55,194 nt of DNA from Desulfurellaceae bacterium bin18 (GTDB taxonomy: Bacteria > Desulfobacterota > Binatia > Bin18). Location of the stretch: NCBI GenBank assembly GCA_002238415.1, contig MPMI01000038.1:1-55194 (forward strand), in the 5' to 3' direction. Positions within the stretch are counted from its first letter, which is position 1. Each line of letters begins with the position of its first letter. The position numbers were made by a program, and so were the translations under genes. Below, in pieces: positions 42,755 to 50,649 of this stretch. Below the pieces are notes generated by a model. It was given only the letters and a program-made list of their open reading frames with translations. It had not been told where the DNA came from and ran no database searches.

Positions 42755-43138
42755 CTAGGAGTTCGTATCGGCGGCCGGGGTGCCGTCGCCGGCGTCCGCA
42801 CCGTTATCCTTCCGACCCCCGAGAAACTGCACCTGCTGGGCAATAATCTCGGTCACAGACCGGGTGTTGCCGTCTCGATCCTCATAGCTCCGCGTCTGGA
42901 GCCGGCCTTCCACCATCACCTGGCGGCCCTTGGTGAGATACTGCCCGCAGGTCTCGGCCAGCTTCCCCCACACCACCACCTGATGCCATTCTGTCCGCTC
43001 CTGGCGGTCTTCTCCCTCACCCCACGAGTCCGTCGTTGCCACCGAAAAGTTGGCCACCGCCCGTCCGCTCTGTGTCTGGCGAACCTCCGGCTCGTTACCC
43101 ACATTCCCGAGAATCATCACTTTATTCAGCGCTGCCAT
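42755..43138 (-). CDS. ssb: Single-stranded DNA-binding protein
   Basis: A 127-residue OB-fold SSB: MAALNKVMILGNVGNEPEVR, then SVATTDSWGEGEDRQERTEW, HQVVVWGKLAETCGQYLTKG and EGRLQTRSYEDRDGNTR, all standard SSB motifs. The C terminus is DGTPAADTNS rather than the usual acidic DDDIPF tip, so recruitment of host partners may be weak. Plasmid SSBs protect incoming single strands. AGGAGG site at the ATG; its leader holds a GGGTGAG hairpin. Confidence 0.94.
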   Translation of the reverse strand: MAALNKVMILGNVGNEPEVRQTQSGRAVANFSVATTDSWGEGEDRQERTEWHQVVVWGKLAETCGQYLTKGRQVMVEGRLQTRSYEDRDGNTRSVTEIIAQQVQFLGGRKDNGADAGDGTPAADTNS

Positions 43139-43248
43139 GTCGTACCTCCTCTGTTGGGGGCTTACGCCCGTTGATGAGACAAAACCAAAGACCAGGATTC
43201 GATAATACTTCTGCTGTCTTGCACCTCCTTTCCCTAGCAAAAACACAA

Positions 43249-43293
43249 GATTTTTTCCCGACTCTCGCCCATCTCTGGAGTCGGGAAAAAATC
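43249..43293 (-). ncRNA. GGGTGAG-loop leader hairpin, copy 3 (ssb; loop GGGCGAG)
   Basis: Arms GATTTTTTCCCGACTC and GAGTCGGGAAAAAATC pair perfectly; the loop is CAGAGATGGGCGA. GTTTTTG follows closely, as at the ardC-2 and 51.6 kb copies. Confidence 0.7.
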
Positions 43294-43352
43294 GAAAGCA
43301 TCCGAACGGCGCGTGCGCCGCCTGCATCTGGAAGCCGACCGACAGCGCAACG

Positions 43353-43375
43353 CGTGACAGGCTCTGCCTGGCGCA
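43353..43375. repeat. CGTGACAGG-type GC hairpin, copy 4
   Basis: CGTGACAGGC, TCT, GCCTGGCGCA. Confidence 0.6.
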
Positions 43376-43426
43376 CGTTGCCAGGGAGGCGTGGTCTTCG
43401 TCCGAGCGGGCGCCGGGCTTCGCAGC

Positions 43427-43449
43427 CGTGACACGCTCTGCTTGGCGCG
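43427..43449. repeat. CGTGACAGG-type GC hairpin, copy 5
   Basis: CGTGACACGC, TCT, GCTTGGCGCG; one core pair is lost compared with copy 3. Confidence 0.6.
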
Positions 43450-43612
43450 GGTGCGCAGGCGGCCGCTTTCCGGCTTTGCCGGGACGGTCCGCGCTCAGTG
43501 GCCGGTCTGGCTAAGCCTTGCCCCTGCCGGCGAGCTGGGACGGCTGTGGCCGGTCCTGCTCGCCGGCTCCCGTCCTCGGGGCGGGAGCGGGGGGGGAGCA
43601 ATAGAGGGCGGG

Positions 43613-43670
43613 TAGGGCGTGAACGGACCGGCCAGGGCCGCGATTCTGGGCCGGTCTGGAACGTAGGGCC
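43613..43670. repeat. R3 block, copy 2
   Basis: GTGAACGGACCGGCCAGGGC then CGCGATTCTGGGCCGGTC. The minus strand folds as GACCGGCC...GGCCGGTC, directly after the stop of the partial gene copy at 43682. Confidence 0.55.
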
Positions 43671-43681
43671 GGGGGAGGCTA

Positions 43682-43951
43682 TCACCGCCGGCGTTCGTGT
43701 CGCTCGATCATCCGGCCGGTGCGGCTGACCTCCCGCCAGGGATCGAAGCGGCCGCGTTCCGCTCGCTCCACCGTGCGGCCGATTTGAGCGGCGCTCCGTA
43801 AGAGCGCCCCGACACGCACGCCGGACCGCCGGGGCTGGTGCGTCGGCTCGATGCAGCAGGGAGCCTGCTGTGCCGGCTGCTCGATCTGCCGTCTCGGCTC
43901 CTCAGGCCGCTTGCGTCGATGGACCTCCGCCTCATACCGCGCCCGTACCCG
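43682..43951 (-). pseudogene. Duplicated 3' end of the 44756-45172 gene
   Basis: The minus strand encodes RARYEAEVHRRKRPEEPRRQ, PCCIEPTHQPRRSGVRVGAL and RTGRMIERHERRR, nearly the same as the C-terminal two-thirds of the gene ending at 44756. No signal peptide or start is present. With the R3 blocks it forms a direct repeat of about 340 bp on both sides of the TraL-like gene. Confidence 0.7.
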
Positions 43952-43979
43952 AGCGGCCGGAGCGGAAAAGAGTCCCCGG

Positions 43980-44615
43980 CTACGGGCGGCCAGGATTATA
44001 TAGGCAGTATTCCTGCCCCGACCCGGCGGGCCAGCGAAACGGGTAGCCGGGCGGACAGTGACAGCCGGTGGTAACGCGCCAGTACGCGGGCTGTCCCCCA
44101 ACAGGCGTGGGGCCGGCGACGGGAGTGGCGCACGTGTCGGGGATCGTGGTTTGGATCGTGCAGATTTGGTCAATGACGGGAGTGCCGGCAGTCGCCACCC
44201 TTTGCACATGGGGGACATTCGGCGAGAAGTTGGTCCGCCCGTCCACCGCGACCTTGACAGTCGTGGTCTTCTGAGCCGAGTAGTTAAAGGCGCAGCCGTC
44301 AGCGCCCACTCCGCTACACAGTCCCCCGGTGGGCGTGCCGCCGTGCGGGCACTCATCCTGCGTGTTCTGGGTATAACTGAGATTCGCCGCATCCCACCCA
44401 AATTGTGAGGCGCAGCTCGACCACGGGGGCAGCGGGGGCTGAAAGGCAGCCAGCCGCCGTTTGACAGCGTCCTCCGCCGGGGTGCATTCCGGGGGCGGGA
44501 ACCCGCCCGGGAGGCAGAGCCAGGCTTGACACTCGGCGAACGAGACGGCGAGAGCGGGCCGCGCGGAGATGGCTGGCAGCACGAGGACGAGAGCGAGCAA
44601 AGCGGCGGGGATCAT
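43980..44615 (-). CDS. TraL-like exported conjugation-associated protein
   Basis: A 211-residue exported protein starting MIPAALLALVLVLPAISARP behind AGGAGG. The mature part begins SFAECQAWLCLPGGFPPPEC and PPLPPWSSCAS, a Cys-rich motif I associate with TraL-type proteins of some conjugative plasmids. The rest has many Cys and a Cys-rich end (VTTGCHCPPGYPFRWPAGSG). Probably a disulfide-bonded periplasmic protein. A frameshifted copy lies at 26545-26940. The TraL name is tentative. Confidence 0.7.
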   Translation of the reverse strand: MIPAALLALVLVLPAISARPALAVSFAECQAWLCLPGGFPPPECTPAEDAVKRRLAAFQPPLPPWSSCASQFGWDAANLSYTQNTQDECPHGGTPTGGLCSGVGADGCAFNYSAQKTTTVKVAVDGRTNFSPNVPHVQRVATAGTPVIDQICTIQTTIPDTCATPVAGPTPVGGQPAYWRVTTGCHCPPGYPFRWPAGSGQEYCLYNPGRP

Positions 44616-44692
44616 ACGCGCCTCCTGGGCAATACTTTGTACCCTAGGATACAAAAATTCGTTGAGATGTAAAGTCTTTACGGCGGGGGTGG

Positions 44693-44750
44693 GGCGTGAA
44701 CGGACCGGCCAGGGCCACAATCCTGGACCGGCCCGGAATGGTGGGCCGGG
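44693..44750. repeat. R3 block, copy 3
   Basis: GTGAACGGACCGGCCAGGGC then CACAATCCTGGACCGGCC, just downstream of the stop at 44756 on the minus strand; same position as copy 2 after the partial gene copy. Confidence 0.55.
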
Positions 44751-44755
44751 GGAGG

Positions 44756-45172
44756 CTACCAGCGGCGGCGTTCGTGTCGCTCAATCATCCGGCCGGCGCG
44801 GCTGACCTCCCGCCCGGGATCGAGGCGGCCACGGCCCGCCCCCTCCCCCCGGCCGCCCCGTGGAGCGGCTCCCCGTAAGAGCGCCCCGACACGTACACCG
44901 GCCCGCCGTGGCTGGTGCGTCGGCTCGATGCGGCAGGGAGCCTGCTGTGCGGGCTGCTCGATCTGCCGTCTCGGCTCCTCAGGCCGCTTGCGTCGATGGA
45001 CCTCAGTCTCGTATCGCGCCCGTGCCCGAGCGGCGGCCGCTGCCTCGCGCCGACGGTCTTCCGCGCTCTGCGACGTTTCGGCCACCTTCTGGTGGGCGGC
45101 GGACTGTGCTGGTATGGCGGCCACTATCAAAAGGGCCACCACGGCGCTTGCGATTGGTGTGGTCTGGTTCAT
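44756..45172 (-). CDS. Small exported basic protein
   Basis: A 138-residue protein with a signal peptide (MNQTTPIASAVVALLIVAAI, cleavage near AQSAAH), then a basic, helical part (SAEDRRREAAAAARARARYE, RRKRPEEPRRQIEQPAQQAP) and an Arg/Gly-rich end. Hydrophobic start plus basic helix recalls TrbK-like entry-exclusion proteins, but no specific motif confirms it. The AAGGAGG site sets the start. Its 3' part is duplicated at 43682-43951. Confidence 0.6.
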   Translation of the reverse strand: MNQTTPIASAVVALLIVAAIPAQSAAHQKVAETSQSAEDRRREAAAAARARARYETEVHRRKRPEEPRRQIEQPAQQAPCRIEPTHQPRRAGVRVGALLRGAAPRGGRGEGAGRGRLDPGREVSRAGRMIERHERRRW

Positions 45173-45507
45173 AGCTGAACCTCCTTCCGAAAGATTTGCG
45201 TACCCGCTCAGCAAAAACAGAGGCTCCGAAGTCAAGGGCGGCGAAGCCGGGAGCTGGCCGACCTTGCCCTTGACTTTGGATACTTTTTGCTACGCTGGGA
45301 TAAGCAAGCAGAAAGGCATCTGGAGCAAAAACAGCGCGCGGGGCCTTGCCCGCCACCTGCTCCCGACCTGTGCGCCGCCTGGGATCTGACCACGGCCGAA
45401 GGCCCACCTTAAAAGGGCGGGTGGGCAACATGGCGCACGGGTCGGGGCCTGGTCCTCATCGGGAAAGACTGTGGGATCCAGCGGACCATCTTGCTTCCGT
45501 TGCCGGG
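45173..45507 (-). other. Intergenic stretch with a possible coupled small frame
   Basis: A minus-strand frame of 73 residues (45290-45511, MTRQRKQDGPLDPTVFPDED) begins with an ATGA overlap at the end of the zinc-finger gene, which hints at coupling, but its second half has no coding character. Otherwise I see nothing firm here. Confidence 0.3.
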
Positions 45508-45729
45508 TCATGGGGCTTTCCCTTTCTGCGTACGTGCGGCCTGGGCACGCTTCACCGCGTCAACACACGCGTCATAGATGGCCAGCGCCTCCTCGGGCGT
45601 ATAGCCGCCTTCGCCGGCGTGGGTGGGAAGGCATGGCCGACAATAGCGGCTATAGGCGTCTACCTTGCCAAAGAAACCGATGCGGCGGCGGATGATCTCG
45701 GTCGGCGCTCCACAATCTGCACACGTCAT
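45508..45729 (-). CDS. Small zinc-ribbon protein
   Basis: A 73-residue protein starting MTCADCGAPTEIIRRRIGFF, with paired Cys (TCADC and RYCRPC) that would bind one zinc, then a helix (TPEEALAIYDACVDAVKRAQ). No named family. A candidate small leading-region protein of the kind that could bind nucleic acid or host proteins. Confidence 0.65.
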   Translation of the reverse strand: MTCADCGAPTEIIRRRIGFFGKVDAYSRYCRPCLPTHAGEGGYTPEEALAIYDACVDAVKRAQAARTQKGKAP

Positions 45730-45748
45730 GTTGCCTCTTCCTCTCTGG

Positions 45749-46108
45749 CTAGACCGCCACGCCGGTAATCTCCGGCAGGGTCTTCCTGCTCATGCTCAGG
45801 GTGAAACCGAGCCGCTGTTCAAGCTCAGCGTAGCGGCGGTACAGGTCAGGCTTGAGCTGAGCGGCTGTCCGCAAGTCCTGGGTGCTCGCCATGATGCAAA
45901 ACACGCAAGAGAGCCGTGTCATGCCGGCCCGGTAGGCCCAATGGGGTTGCTGGCCGGCTGTCTTGATTTCTGCGAACACCTCCTGCGTGGTCAGATGATG
46001 GATGGGGAGCCAGTCGTACCAAGTCCGCCCCGCTCGGCTGTTCCGCTCGCTCTTGACCAGGGTTTGGAGCTTGGCCCTGGCGGGGCTTTCCTCGGCCCGA
46101 AACCCCAT
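45749..46108 (-). pseudogene. PAPS-reductase-family protein, N-terminally truncated
   Basis: A frame with MGFRAEESPARAKLQTLVKS, RTWYDWLPIHHLTTQEVFAE, RAGMTRLSCVFCIMASTQDL and LELRRYAELEQRLGF-like helices. This is the C-terminal half of the phosphoadenosine phosphosulfate reductase family (DndC-like relatives on mobile elements). The N-terminal half with the SGGKDS nucleotide loop is missing. Similarity ends near 46140, where a plus-strand frame begins. Probably inactive unless it serves as a partner. Confidence 0.65.
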
Positions 46109-46304
46109 GCAACTGACCGCCCTCCCCGCGCCGGGCCACATTGCCCGCGATGCGCGGGTGGAAGAGCGGATTAGGCAAATCGAAGACCCGAAGCAGCGGG
46201 CGCGCGCGGAAGCCCTCCTGGAGACGATCCGGTCGGAAGTGAACGCCTCCCAGCACCACCAGCACCGCCGCGCGCAAGAGCAAGACCGAGAATTGGAACG
46301 CTAG
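46107..46304 (+). CDS. Small charged protein, uncertain
   Basis: A 65-residue plus-strand frame, MQLTALPAPGHIARDARVEE to RRAQEQDRELER, rich in charged helix. It has no clear ribosome site and starts at the junction of the truncated PAPS-reductase gene. Coding is plausible from composition alone. Confidence 0.35.
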   Translation: MQLTALPAPGHIARDARVEERIRQIEDPKQRARAEALLETIRSEVNASQHHQHRRAQEQDRELER

Positions 46305-46326
46305 AGGCCGCCGGGCGGCCCCGGCC

Positions 46327-46353
46327 AAAAAAAAGGGAGGCCGGAGCCTCCCT
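46327..46353 (-). terminator. Rho-independent terminator (minus strand)
   Basis: On the minus strand GGGAGGC, TCC, GGCCTCCC is followed by eight Ts. It ends transcripts coming from the hicAB side. A close relative lies at 54476. Confidence 0.8.
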
Positions 46354-46495
46354 GGTGTCCTACGGCACGGCCAGGCAGGCCCCTGGACGTGGGCAGCGAT
46401 AGAACCGACATACACAACTTAACGGGAACTTGGTGGGCAATGCCCCGGGCGCATACCGAAAGGCAGAGGCGGGTCCGGGGTTTACGAGGTAAAGC

Positions 46496-46687
46496 ATGGC
46501 GGCTCGCGGGGCAGATGTCAATCCTTTTTCCTATACGGAGGAGACGCTCGAAGAAATCGCAGGAGCACTCTCGCACGAGCGCCTCCATCCGTATCTCGAT
46601 GCCGCTGGGGGAGACCGAGAAAGAGCGCTCCGGCTCTACCTCTGGAATACCGCGGTCAGCGCAGCCTTTATAGAAAGCCGAATATAG
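46496..46687 (+). pseudogene. N-terminal fragment of an Abi-like protein
   Basis: A 63-residue frame: NPFSYTEETLEEIAGALSHE, RLHPYLDAAGGDRERALRLY, LWNTAVSAAF. This matches the start of Abi-like abortive-infection proteins (L-x-x-Y-L-x-A-x-G-G-D...L-Y-x-W-N). The frame ends shortly after, with no long continuation in another frame, so it is a truncated remnant. Confidence 0.5.
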
Positions 46688-46758
46688 CGGGCCGGACTCA
46701 TAGCGCCCAGCATTGGCCCACAACGCTTCGGTCTCCTGCGGGGAGTTGAGGCTTGCGC

Positions 46759-47196
46759 CTAGGCGGCCTTCTCAACGGTCAGGGAGACACGCGTACCGAG
46801 CCGACGTAAGACCGCATCTATCGTATCGGCCTTGGTGGCATGGTCCGGGTTCAACATCCGTCGCACCTCGCTTTCGGCGACAGCCAAATCGCGGGCGAGG
46901 CGACGTTGCGAGCGGTTGGTCTGGCGACAGGCTTCGTATAATGCCGCTTTTAGGGCGATCTGGAGCGGCGGGACGACCAGCGGCCGCCGCTTGCTGGCCC
47001 GCGAGGGCTCGGGCAGGGCCTGACCTTCGCGGATCGTCGTCGCGATCAGCTCTCGCAGCAAGTCTTTCGCCTCGTCCAGCGCTTCCTCAAGGGTCGCTCC
47101 ATCAGTCGCTCCCCAACCGAAATCGGGAAAGGTGACGACGAACTGTCCGTCTTCATCCCGTTCGATCTCTACCGGATAATTGAAAGTGTTCGGCAT
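46759..47196 (-). CDS. hicB: HicB-type antitoxin
   Basis: A 145-residue antitoxin starting MPNTFNYPVEIERDEDGQFV. It has the HicB RNase-H-like fold (VTFPDFGWGATDGATLEEAL), a linker, and a C-terminal helix-turn-helix (QTNRSQRRLARDLAVAESEV, VLRRLGTRVSL). It would neutralise HicA and repress the pair. The AAGGAG site favours the ATG at 47196. The toxin upstream is frameshifted, so the antitoxin may be a free regulator or orphan. Confidence 0.88.
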   Translation of the reverse strand: MPNTFNYPVEIERDEDGQFVVTFPDFGWGATDGATLEEALDEAKDLLRELIATTIREGQALPEPSRASKRRPLVVPPLQIALKAALYEACRQTNRSQRRLARDLAVAESEVRRMLNPDHATKADTIDAVLRRLGTRVSLTVEKAA

Positions 47197-47218
47197 AGGT
47201 CGCACCACTCCTTAAGTT

Positions 47219-47433
47219 TCACGGGAATTCGTTCTTCGCAATTTCGAGGTCCGCCAGCATCTTGTTGAGCAGGCCCTTGCCAATCTCCTTTTTCCGATCC
47301 TTCACCGTGGTTTTCCGATTACCTACATACAGCGTTCCGTGCGAGCCCGCCCTTCCGAGGCGATGAAACGGACGTCTAGGCCCTTGGCTTTGGCCCATTT
47401 GCGCACGTGCCGCACGAACTGCCTGCCGGTCAT
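47219..47433 (-). pseudogene. hicA: HicA-type toxin with a one-base frameshift
   Basis: MTGRQFVRHVRKWAKAKGLD and VRFIASEGR in the first frame, then GSHGTLYVGNRKTTVKDRKK and EIGKGLLNKMLADLEIA in another. Together they give the normal HicA length and its G-S-H-G-T catalytic region, but a G appears to be missing in the GGGCGGG run near 47355. Either inactivation or a sequencing error. Confidence 0.7.
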
Positions 47434-47605
47434 GGCCTCCCAATATGCGTTCATTTTTGTACGCAGTCAAGGCGTCCCCTTGCCCGTTTCCTTTCCTTCC
47501 GATAATTACCATTATCAGAAATAACGGGTATGATTCGAGTGCGGGCCATCCGGCGGCTGGAATGGTTCCGAGTCGCCGGCGCGCCCGCTCAGGAGGAGAG
47601 TTGGC

Positions 47606-48559
47606 ATGATGGCGGAGACAACGACGGTCGTGCTGCCCGACCTGGACACCGCGCCCCCCAACTTGGCCCCACACGCGGACACGGCCCAGGCCCTGGCCGC
47701 AGCCTCGATCTCGGCCAATACCCGCCGGGCCTATACCGCGGCCCTGGGCCGGCTGGATACCTGGCTGGCGGACATGGGGGTGCCGCTGAGCGATCCCGCC
47801 CTGGCGGAGTATCTGTCCGAGTTGTTCGAGGCTGGGAAGGCGCCGGCGGTGGCGGCCCTGGTGGTGGCGGCCGTGAAGTTCCGGGCCAAACTGACTGGGA
47901 CGGAGATCCCGGTGGGACCGGCCACGGCGCGGGTGCTGGCGGGGTTCCGGCGTGCCGGGCGGACCCGGGGGCGAGGCCAGGTCGAAGGGGTGCGCTGGGA
48001 GCAGGCGGATGCGGCGGCGGCGCTGGCGGTCAATGAGGAGACCAAGCTGTCCGGACTACGGGATGCGGCCATCCTGGCCGTGGCCTCGGATGCCCTGCTG
48101 CGGGTCTCGGAGCTGGCCGCGTTGACGGTGGCCGATATCGACATGACGGAACAGACGATCACGGTCCAGCGTTCCAAGACGGATCAGGAGGGCACTGGGG
48201 CGGTGTTGTTTCTCGGTAAGCCGACGATCCAGCGGGTGCAGGCTTGGCTAGCTGCTGCTGGCATTCAGGAGGGCGCGCTGTTCCGAGCGCTGACCAAGGG
48301 CGGCAAGGTCAGAGCCGGGCTGAGTGCGCGCTCGCTCCGCACGATTATTGCGCGGCGGGCGAAGGCGGCTGGTGTTCCCGGCCGGGTGAGCGGGCATAGT
48401 CTGCGGGTCGGCTCGGCGCAGTCTCTCGCTGCGGCGGGGGCCTCGGTCGTAGAAATGCAACAGGCGGGGCGCTGGAAGTCGCCGTCCATGCCGGGGCAGT
48501 ATGCCCGCAAGCAGATGGCGCGGCGCGGGGCGGTAGCCCGGCTGCGCTACGAGCAATAG
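47606..48559 (+). CDS. Tyrosine recombinase (site-specific integrase)
   Basis: A 317-residue tyrosine recombinase: N-terminal SAM-like domain (SANTRRAYTAALGRLDTWLA) and catalytic domain with Arg166 (ALLRVSEL), Lys191 (RSKTDQEGTG), His264/Arg267 (SGHSLRVG), Trp290 at the second His position, and Tyr299 (MPGQYARKQ). All catalytic positions are filled. GGAGGAG site. It probably resolves plasmid multimers or integrates or excises modules; the CTAG palindromes are one possible target set. It is on the plus strand, unlike most leading-region genes. Confidence 0.9.
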   Translation: MMAETTTVVLPDLDTAPPNLAPHADTAQALAAASISANTRRAYTAALGRLDTWLADMGVPLSDPALAEYLSELFEAGKAPAVAALVVAAVKFRAKLTGTEIPVGPATARVLAGFRRAGRTRGRGQVEGVRWEQADAAAALAVNEETKLSGLRDAAILAVASDALLRVSELAALTVADIDMTEQTITVQRSKTDQEGTGAVLFLGKPTIQRVQAWLAAAGIQEGALFRALTKGGKVRAGLSARSLRTIIARRAKAAGVPGRVSGHSLRVGSAQSLAAAGASVVEMQQAGRWKSPSMPGQYARKQMARRGAVARLRYEQ

Positions 48560-48775
48560 GCCGCATTCCTCCCCTCCATTTAGGTTGGGGACCTTGCGGC
48601 CTGGACACGCGGGAGAGTGGCGATGCAGGTCTCCCGATCCGCCTCGCCCCCCCGCGCGCGGCAGCTTGGCGGGCCACGGGTCTCCTTGGAGCTCTGGGCG
48701 GCAGCTTCGGTGCATGTAATGGGACTACTACACCGGCCCTCCCCCGCCGGCCCCTTGAGTGATAAAGCGCTCCCT

Positions 48776-49918
48776 ATGGGATCACGCATCATCGTGACGG
48801 CGGCGTTCACCATCGCCGTCTTTTCTCTGCCCGCTTGGGCGGCCTCCTTTTGGCAGGAGGTCGCCCGCTCTCGTGCGACCAAGACCCATGCCAGCGCGCA
48901 TTTCCTGTATGCGGCTCGCCCCAACCTCAGCACCTGCGTCGCCGGCACCCTGACCCAGCAGGCAAAGGCTCGGGCGCTGCAAGGCATGAACCGGATTCGG
49001 GCGCTGCATGGGCTCGCGCCTGTGCGGTACAGCTCTCTCTACGACCGGAGTGTCCAAGAGGCGGCCCTGCTTCAGGCGGCGAATGGGTATCCGGGGCATC
49101 ATCCTTCCTCCCGTGCCCGGTGTTACACCACCGCCGGGGCGGAAGGCAGTCGCACCAGTAATCTCTCTGGGGCGGCAAAAAGGGGACAGACCTTTCTAGA
49201 CAGTGATCCAGTCCATAAGATGATTCGCTGGACAAACGATGCCTTTAATCGCGCCCTGGTGACCGCTGCTGGTCACCGGCGTTGGATACTCGACCCTTTT
49301 ACGACCTATCTGAGCTACGGCCAAGTATACGGCCATGCGGTGCAAAAGACCTTTGACTTCGATCATGAGCCCGTCCTCACCCCCTTTGTGACGGTTGACT
49401 ATGTGGCCTTCCCGTATGAAACCTACCCGGCGGCTCTCATGGAGGATGATCCACCGTGGAGTTTCAGCGTGATCGAAGACAAAACCAAACGAGGGAACAA
49501 CAAACATGCGTACTTTCAACTCGCCACGGTCACCGTAACCCGTATGGCAGACGGCGCGCGCCTGCCGGTCCGTAACGTCTACATGGATACGAAAGGGTAC
49601 GGGATCCCCAACTTCCTGAGCTGGCAGGTCGCGGGCTGGGAGTATGACACGCCGTATCACGTCACCATTCGGAATGTGGCCATGCAGACCCGGCAATTAC
49701 GGAGCTATTCGTATCGGGTATCTATTGATCGGGCAGGCGGGCAAGCCGCGCCCGCTCGCACAGCACAAGAACGGGTTCGTGTGAAGCCGGAGCGGGAAGC
49801 GTTGACATTTCCAGCCCGGCAACAGCAGGTGATAACCCGCGACGAGCGGGAACGAGAAGCCCGTGCGGCGGCCCGCGCGGCCAAGCGGTTTCGGGAACAG
49901 GAGCAGGCCGCCCGATAA
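48776..49918 (+). CDS. Secreted CAP/SCP-domain protein, short paralogue
   Basis: A 380-residue exported protein: signal peptide (MGSRIIVTAAFTIAVFSLPA), then a CAP domain close to the 17675-19093 protein: MNRIRALHGLAPVRYSSLYD, TAAGHRRWILDPFTTYLSYG and VDYVAFPYETYPAALMEDDP. It lacks the N-terminal beta domain and has an Arg/Ala-rich C terminus (REREARAAARAAKRFREQEQ). A segment encoded by AAAAAGGGGACAGACCTTTC (near 49178) differs from the paralogue and resembles a sequence common near REP-type elements. Extracellular role unknown. Confidence 0.8.
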   Translation: MGSRIIVTAAFTIAVFSLPAWAASFWQEVARSRATKTHASAHFLYAARPNLSTCVAGTLTQQAKARALQGMNRIRALHGLAPVRYSSLYDRSVQEAALLQAANGYPGHHPSSRARCYTTAGAEGSRTSNLSGAAKRGQTFLDSDPVHKMIRWTNDAFNRALVTAAGHRRWILDPFTTYLSYGQVYGHAVQKTFDFDHEPVLTPFVTVDYVAFPYETYPAALMEDDPPWSFSVIEDKTKRGNNKHAYFQLATVTVTRMADGARLPVRNVYMDTKGYGIPNFLSWQVAGWEYDTPYHVTIRNVAMQTRQLRSYSYRVSIDRAGGQAAPARTAQERVRVKPEREALTFPARQQQVITRDEREREARAAARAAKRFREQEQAAR

Positions 49919-50256
49919 CAGACACCGTTTTCCTCTTCATCTTTCTCAAACGGGATGGGACGCGGTCATGTTCATGCGTTTTCCCCCATGCCCAGCTATG
50001 GGCCGGCCCGAGATCGGGCCGCTATGGGCGAATGTGGAGGCCGTTTTTACCCGAGAGCGCGCCGAAAATGGGGATACGCCCGAATGTGTCCCATATTTGC
50101 GTTTTCAGGCCCCTCAAATTTTCCGCGTCCAAAGGATCGCCCGCCCCCCGGTTCTCGGCGCCCACCCAAGGTGTGTGCGCTCGTCGCCACCCTCAATTTT
50201 CCCCGCGCGCCAGCCACCGCCCCCGGCCTTTGAAAGTGAAAATTGAGGGACCGTGG
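49919..50256. other. Intergenic region with a long hairpin
   Basis: No supported gene. CCTCAATTTTC (50191-50201) and GAAAATTGAGG (50238-50248) are 11-bp perfect arms around a 36-nt GC-rich loop, just before a small plus-strand gene. The arm style recalls the GGGTGAG hairpins but the loop differs. Confidence 0.5.
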
Positions 50257-50400
50257 ATGCAGAGCGATAGCCTCCTCTGGGAGTTTCTCGTCCAGGCGGC
50301 CTGGGACCACCTGACAGAAAGAACGTCCCACACCCTGCCGATTCAAGAGGCATTGAATGGGCTGCCGCTCCGCCGCCGTCGTCGTGATCCGGAGCATTGA
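50257..50400 (+). CDS. Small basic protein, uncertain
   Basis: A 47-residue frame: MQSDSLLWEFLVQAAWDHLT, HTLPIQEALNGLPLRRRRRD. GAGGGA lies 7 nt before the ATG. Helical with an Arg-rich end; no family recognised. Confidence 0.45.
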   Translation: MQSDSLLWEFLVQAAWDHLTERTSHTLPIQEALNGLPLRRRRRDPEH

Positions 50401-50484
50401 GCGGAAGCCTGAGACCGCTTAGCCGCCCCCCGCTTCAAGGCGGAAGACGAGCTAGGTGATGAGCGGCTCGTGATGGCTCTCCCG

Positions 50485-50649
50485 TTACTGGCCGCCATTC
50501 TGACCGAGACCGCCGTGTCTTTTCAGTTCCCGGACACCCTCATTAAGATGGTCAAGAATCCTCAAGAACACCTCCTGCTCCGACAGTTGTTCGCGGTCAA
50601 GAACTGAATTATTGAGCACCCGTGCGGGGCAGTCCTTGGTGAGTGACAC
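50485..50649 (-). CDS. Small protein, uncertain start
   Basis: About 54 residues from a GTG start: VSLTKDCPARVLNNSVLDRE, QLSEQEVFLRILDHLNEGVR, ELKRHGGLGQNGGQ. The composition looks coding and less GC-driven than its surroundings. The ribosome site is poor; a longer form starting at 50697 is possible. Confidence 0.4.
   Translation of the reverse strand: MSLTKDCPARVLNNSVLDREQLSEQEVFLRILDHLNEGVRELKRHGGLGQNGGQ

Larger units (their letters stand above)
43139..43681. other. Long structured leader of ssb
   Basis: No supported gene. It contains the GGGTGAG hairpin (43249), two CGTGACAGG-type hairpins (43353, 43427), a CCGGCTTTGCCGG hairpin near 43468 and the R3 block (43613). Between hairpin and ATG (43140-43248) lies a short frame behind AAAGGAG that might encode a leader peptide. 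Confidence 0.6.

Noticed and set aside
46301..46723. Minus-strand frame over the terminator region
   Set aside because: It reads through a clear terminator and has no coding features; the Abi-like fragment on the plus strand explains the middle.
49178..49200. AAAAAGGGGACAGACC inside the CAP gene as a mobile element insertion
   Set aside because: The reading frame continues intact with the same length as the paralogue, so it is at most a short sequence patch, not an insertion.
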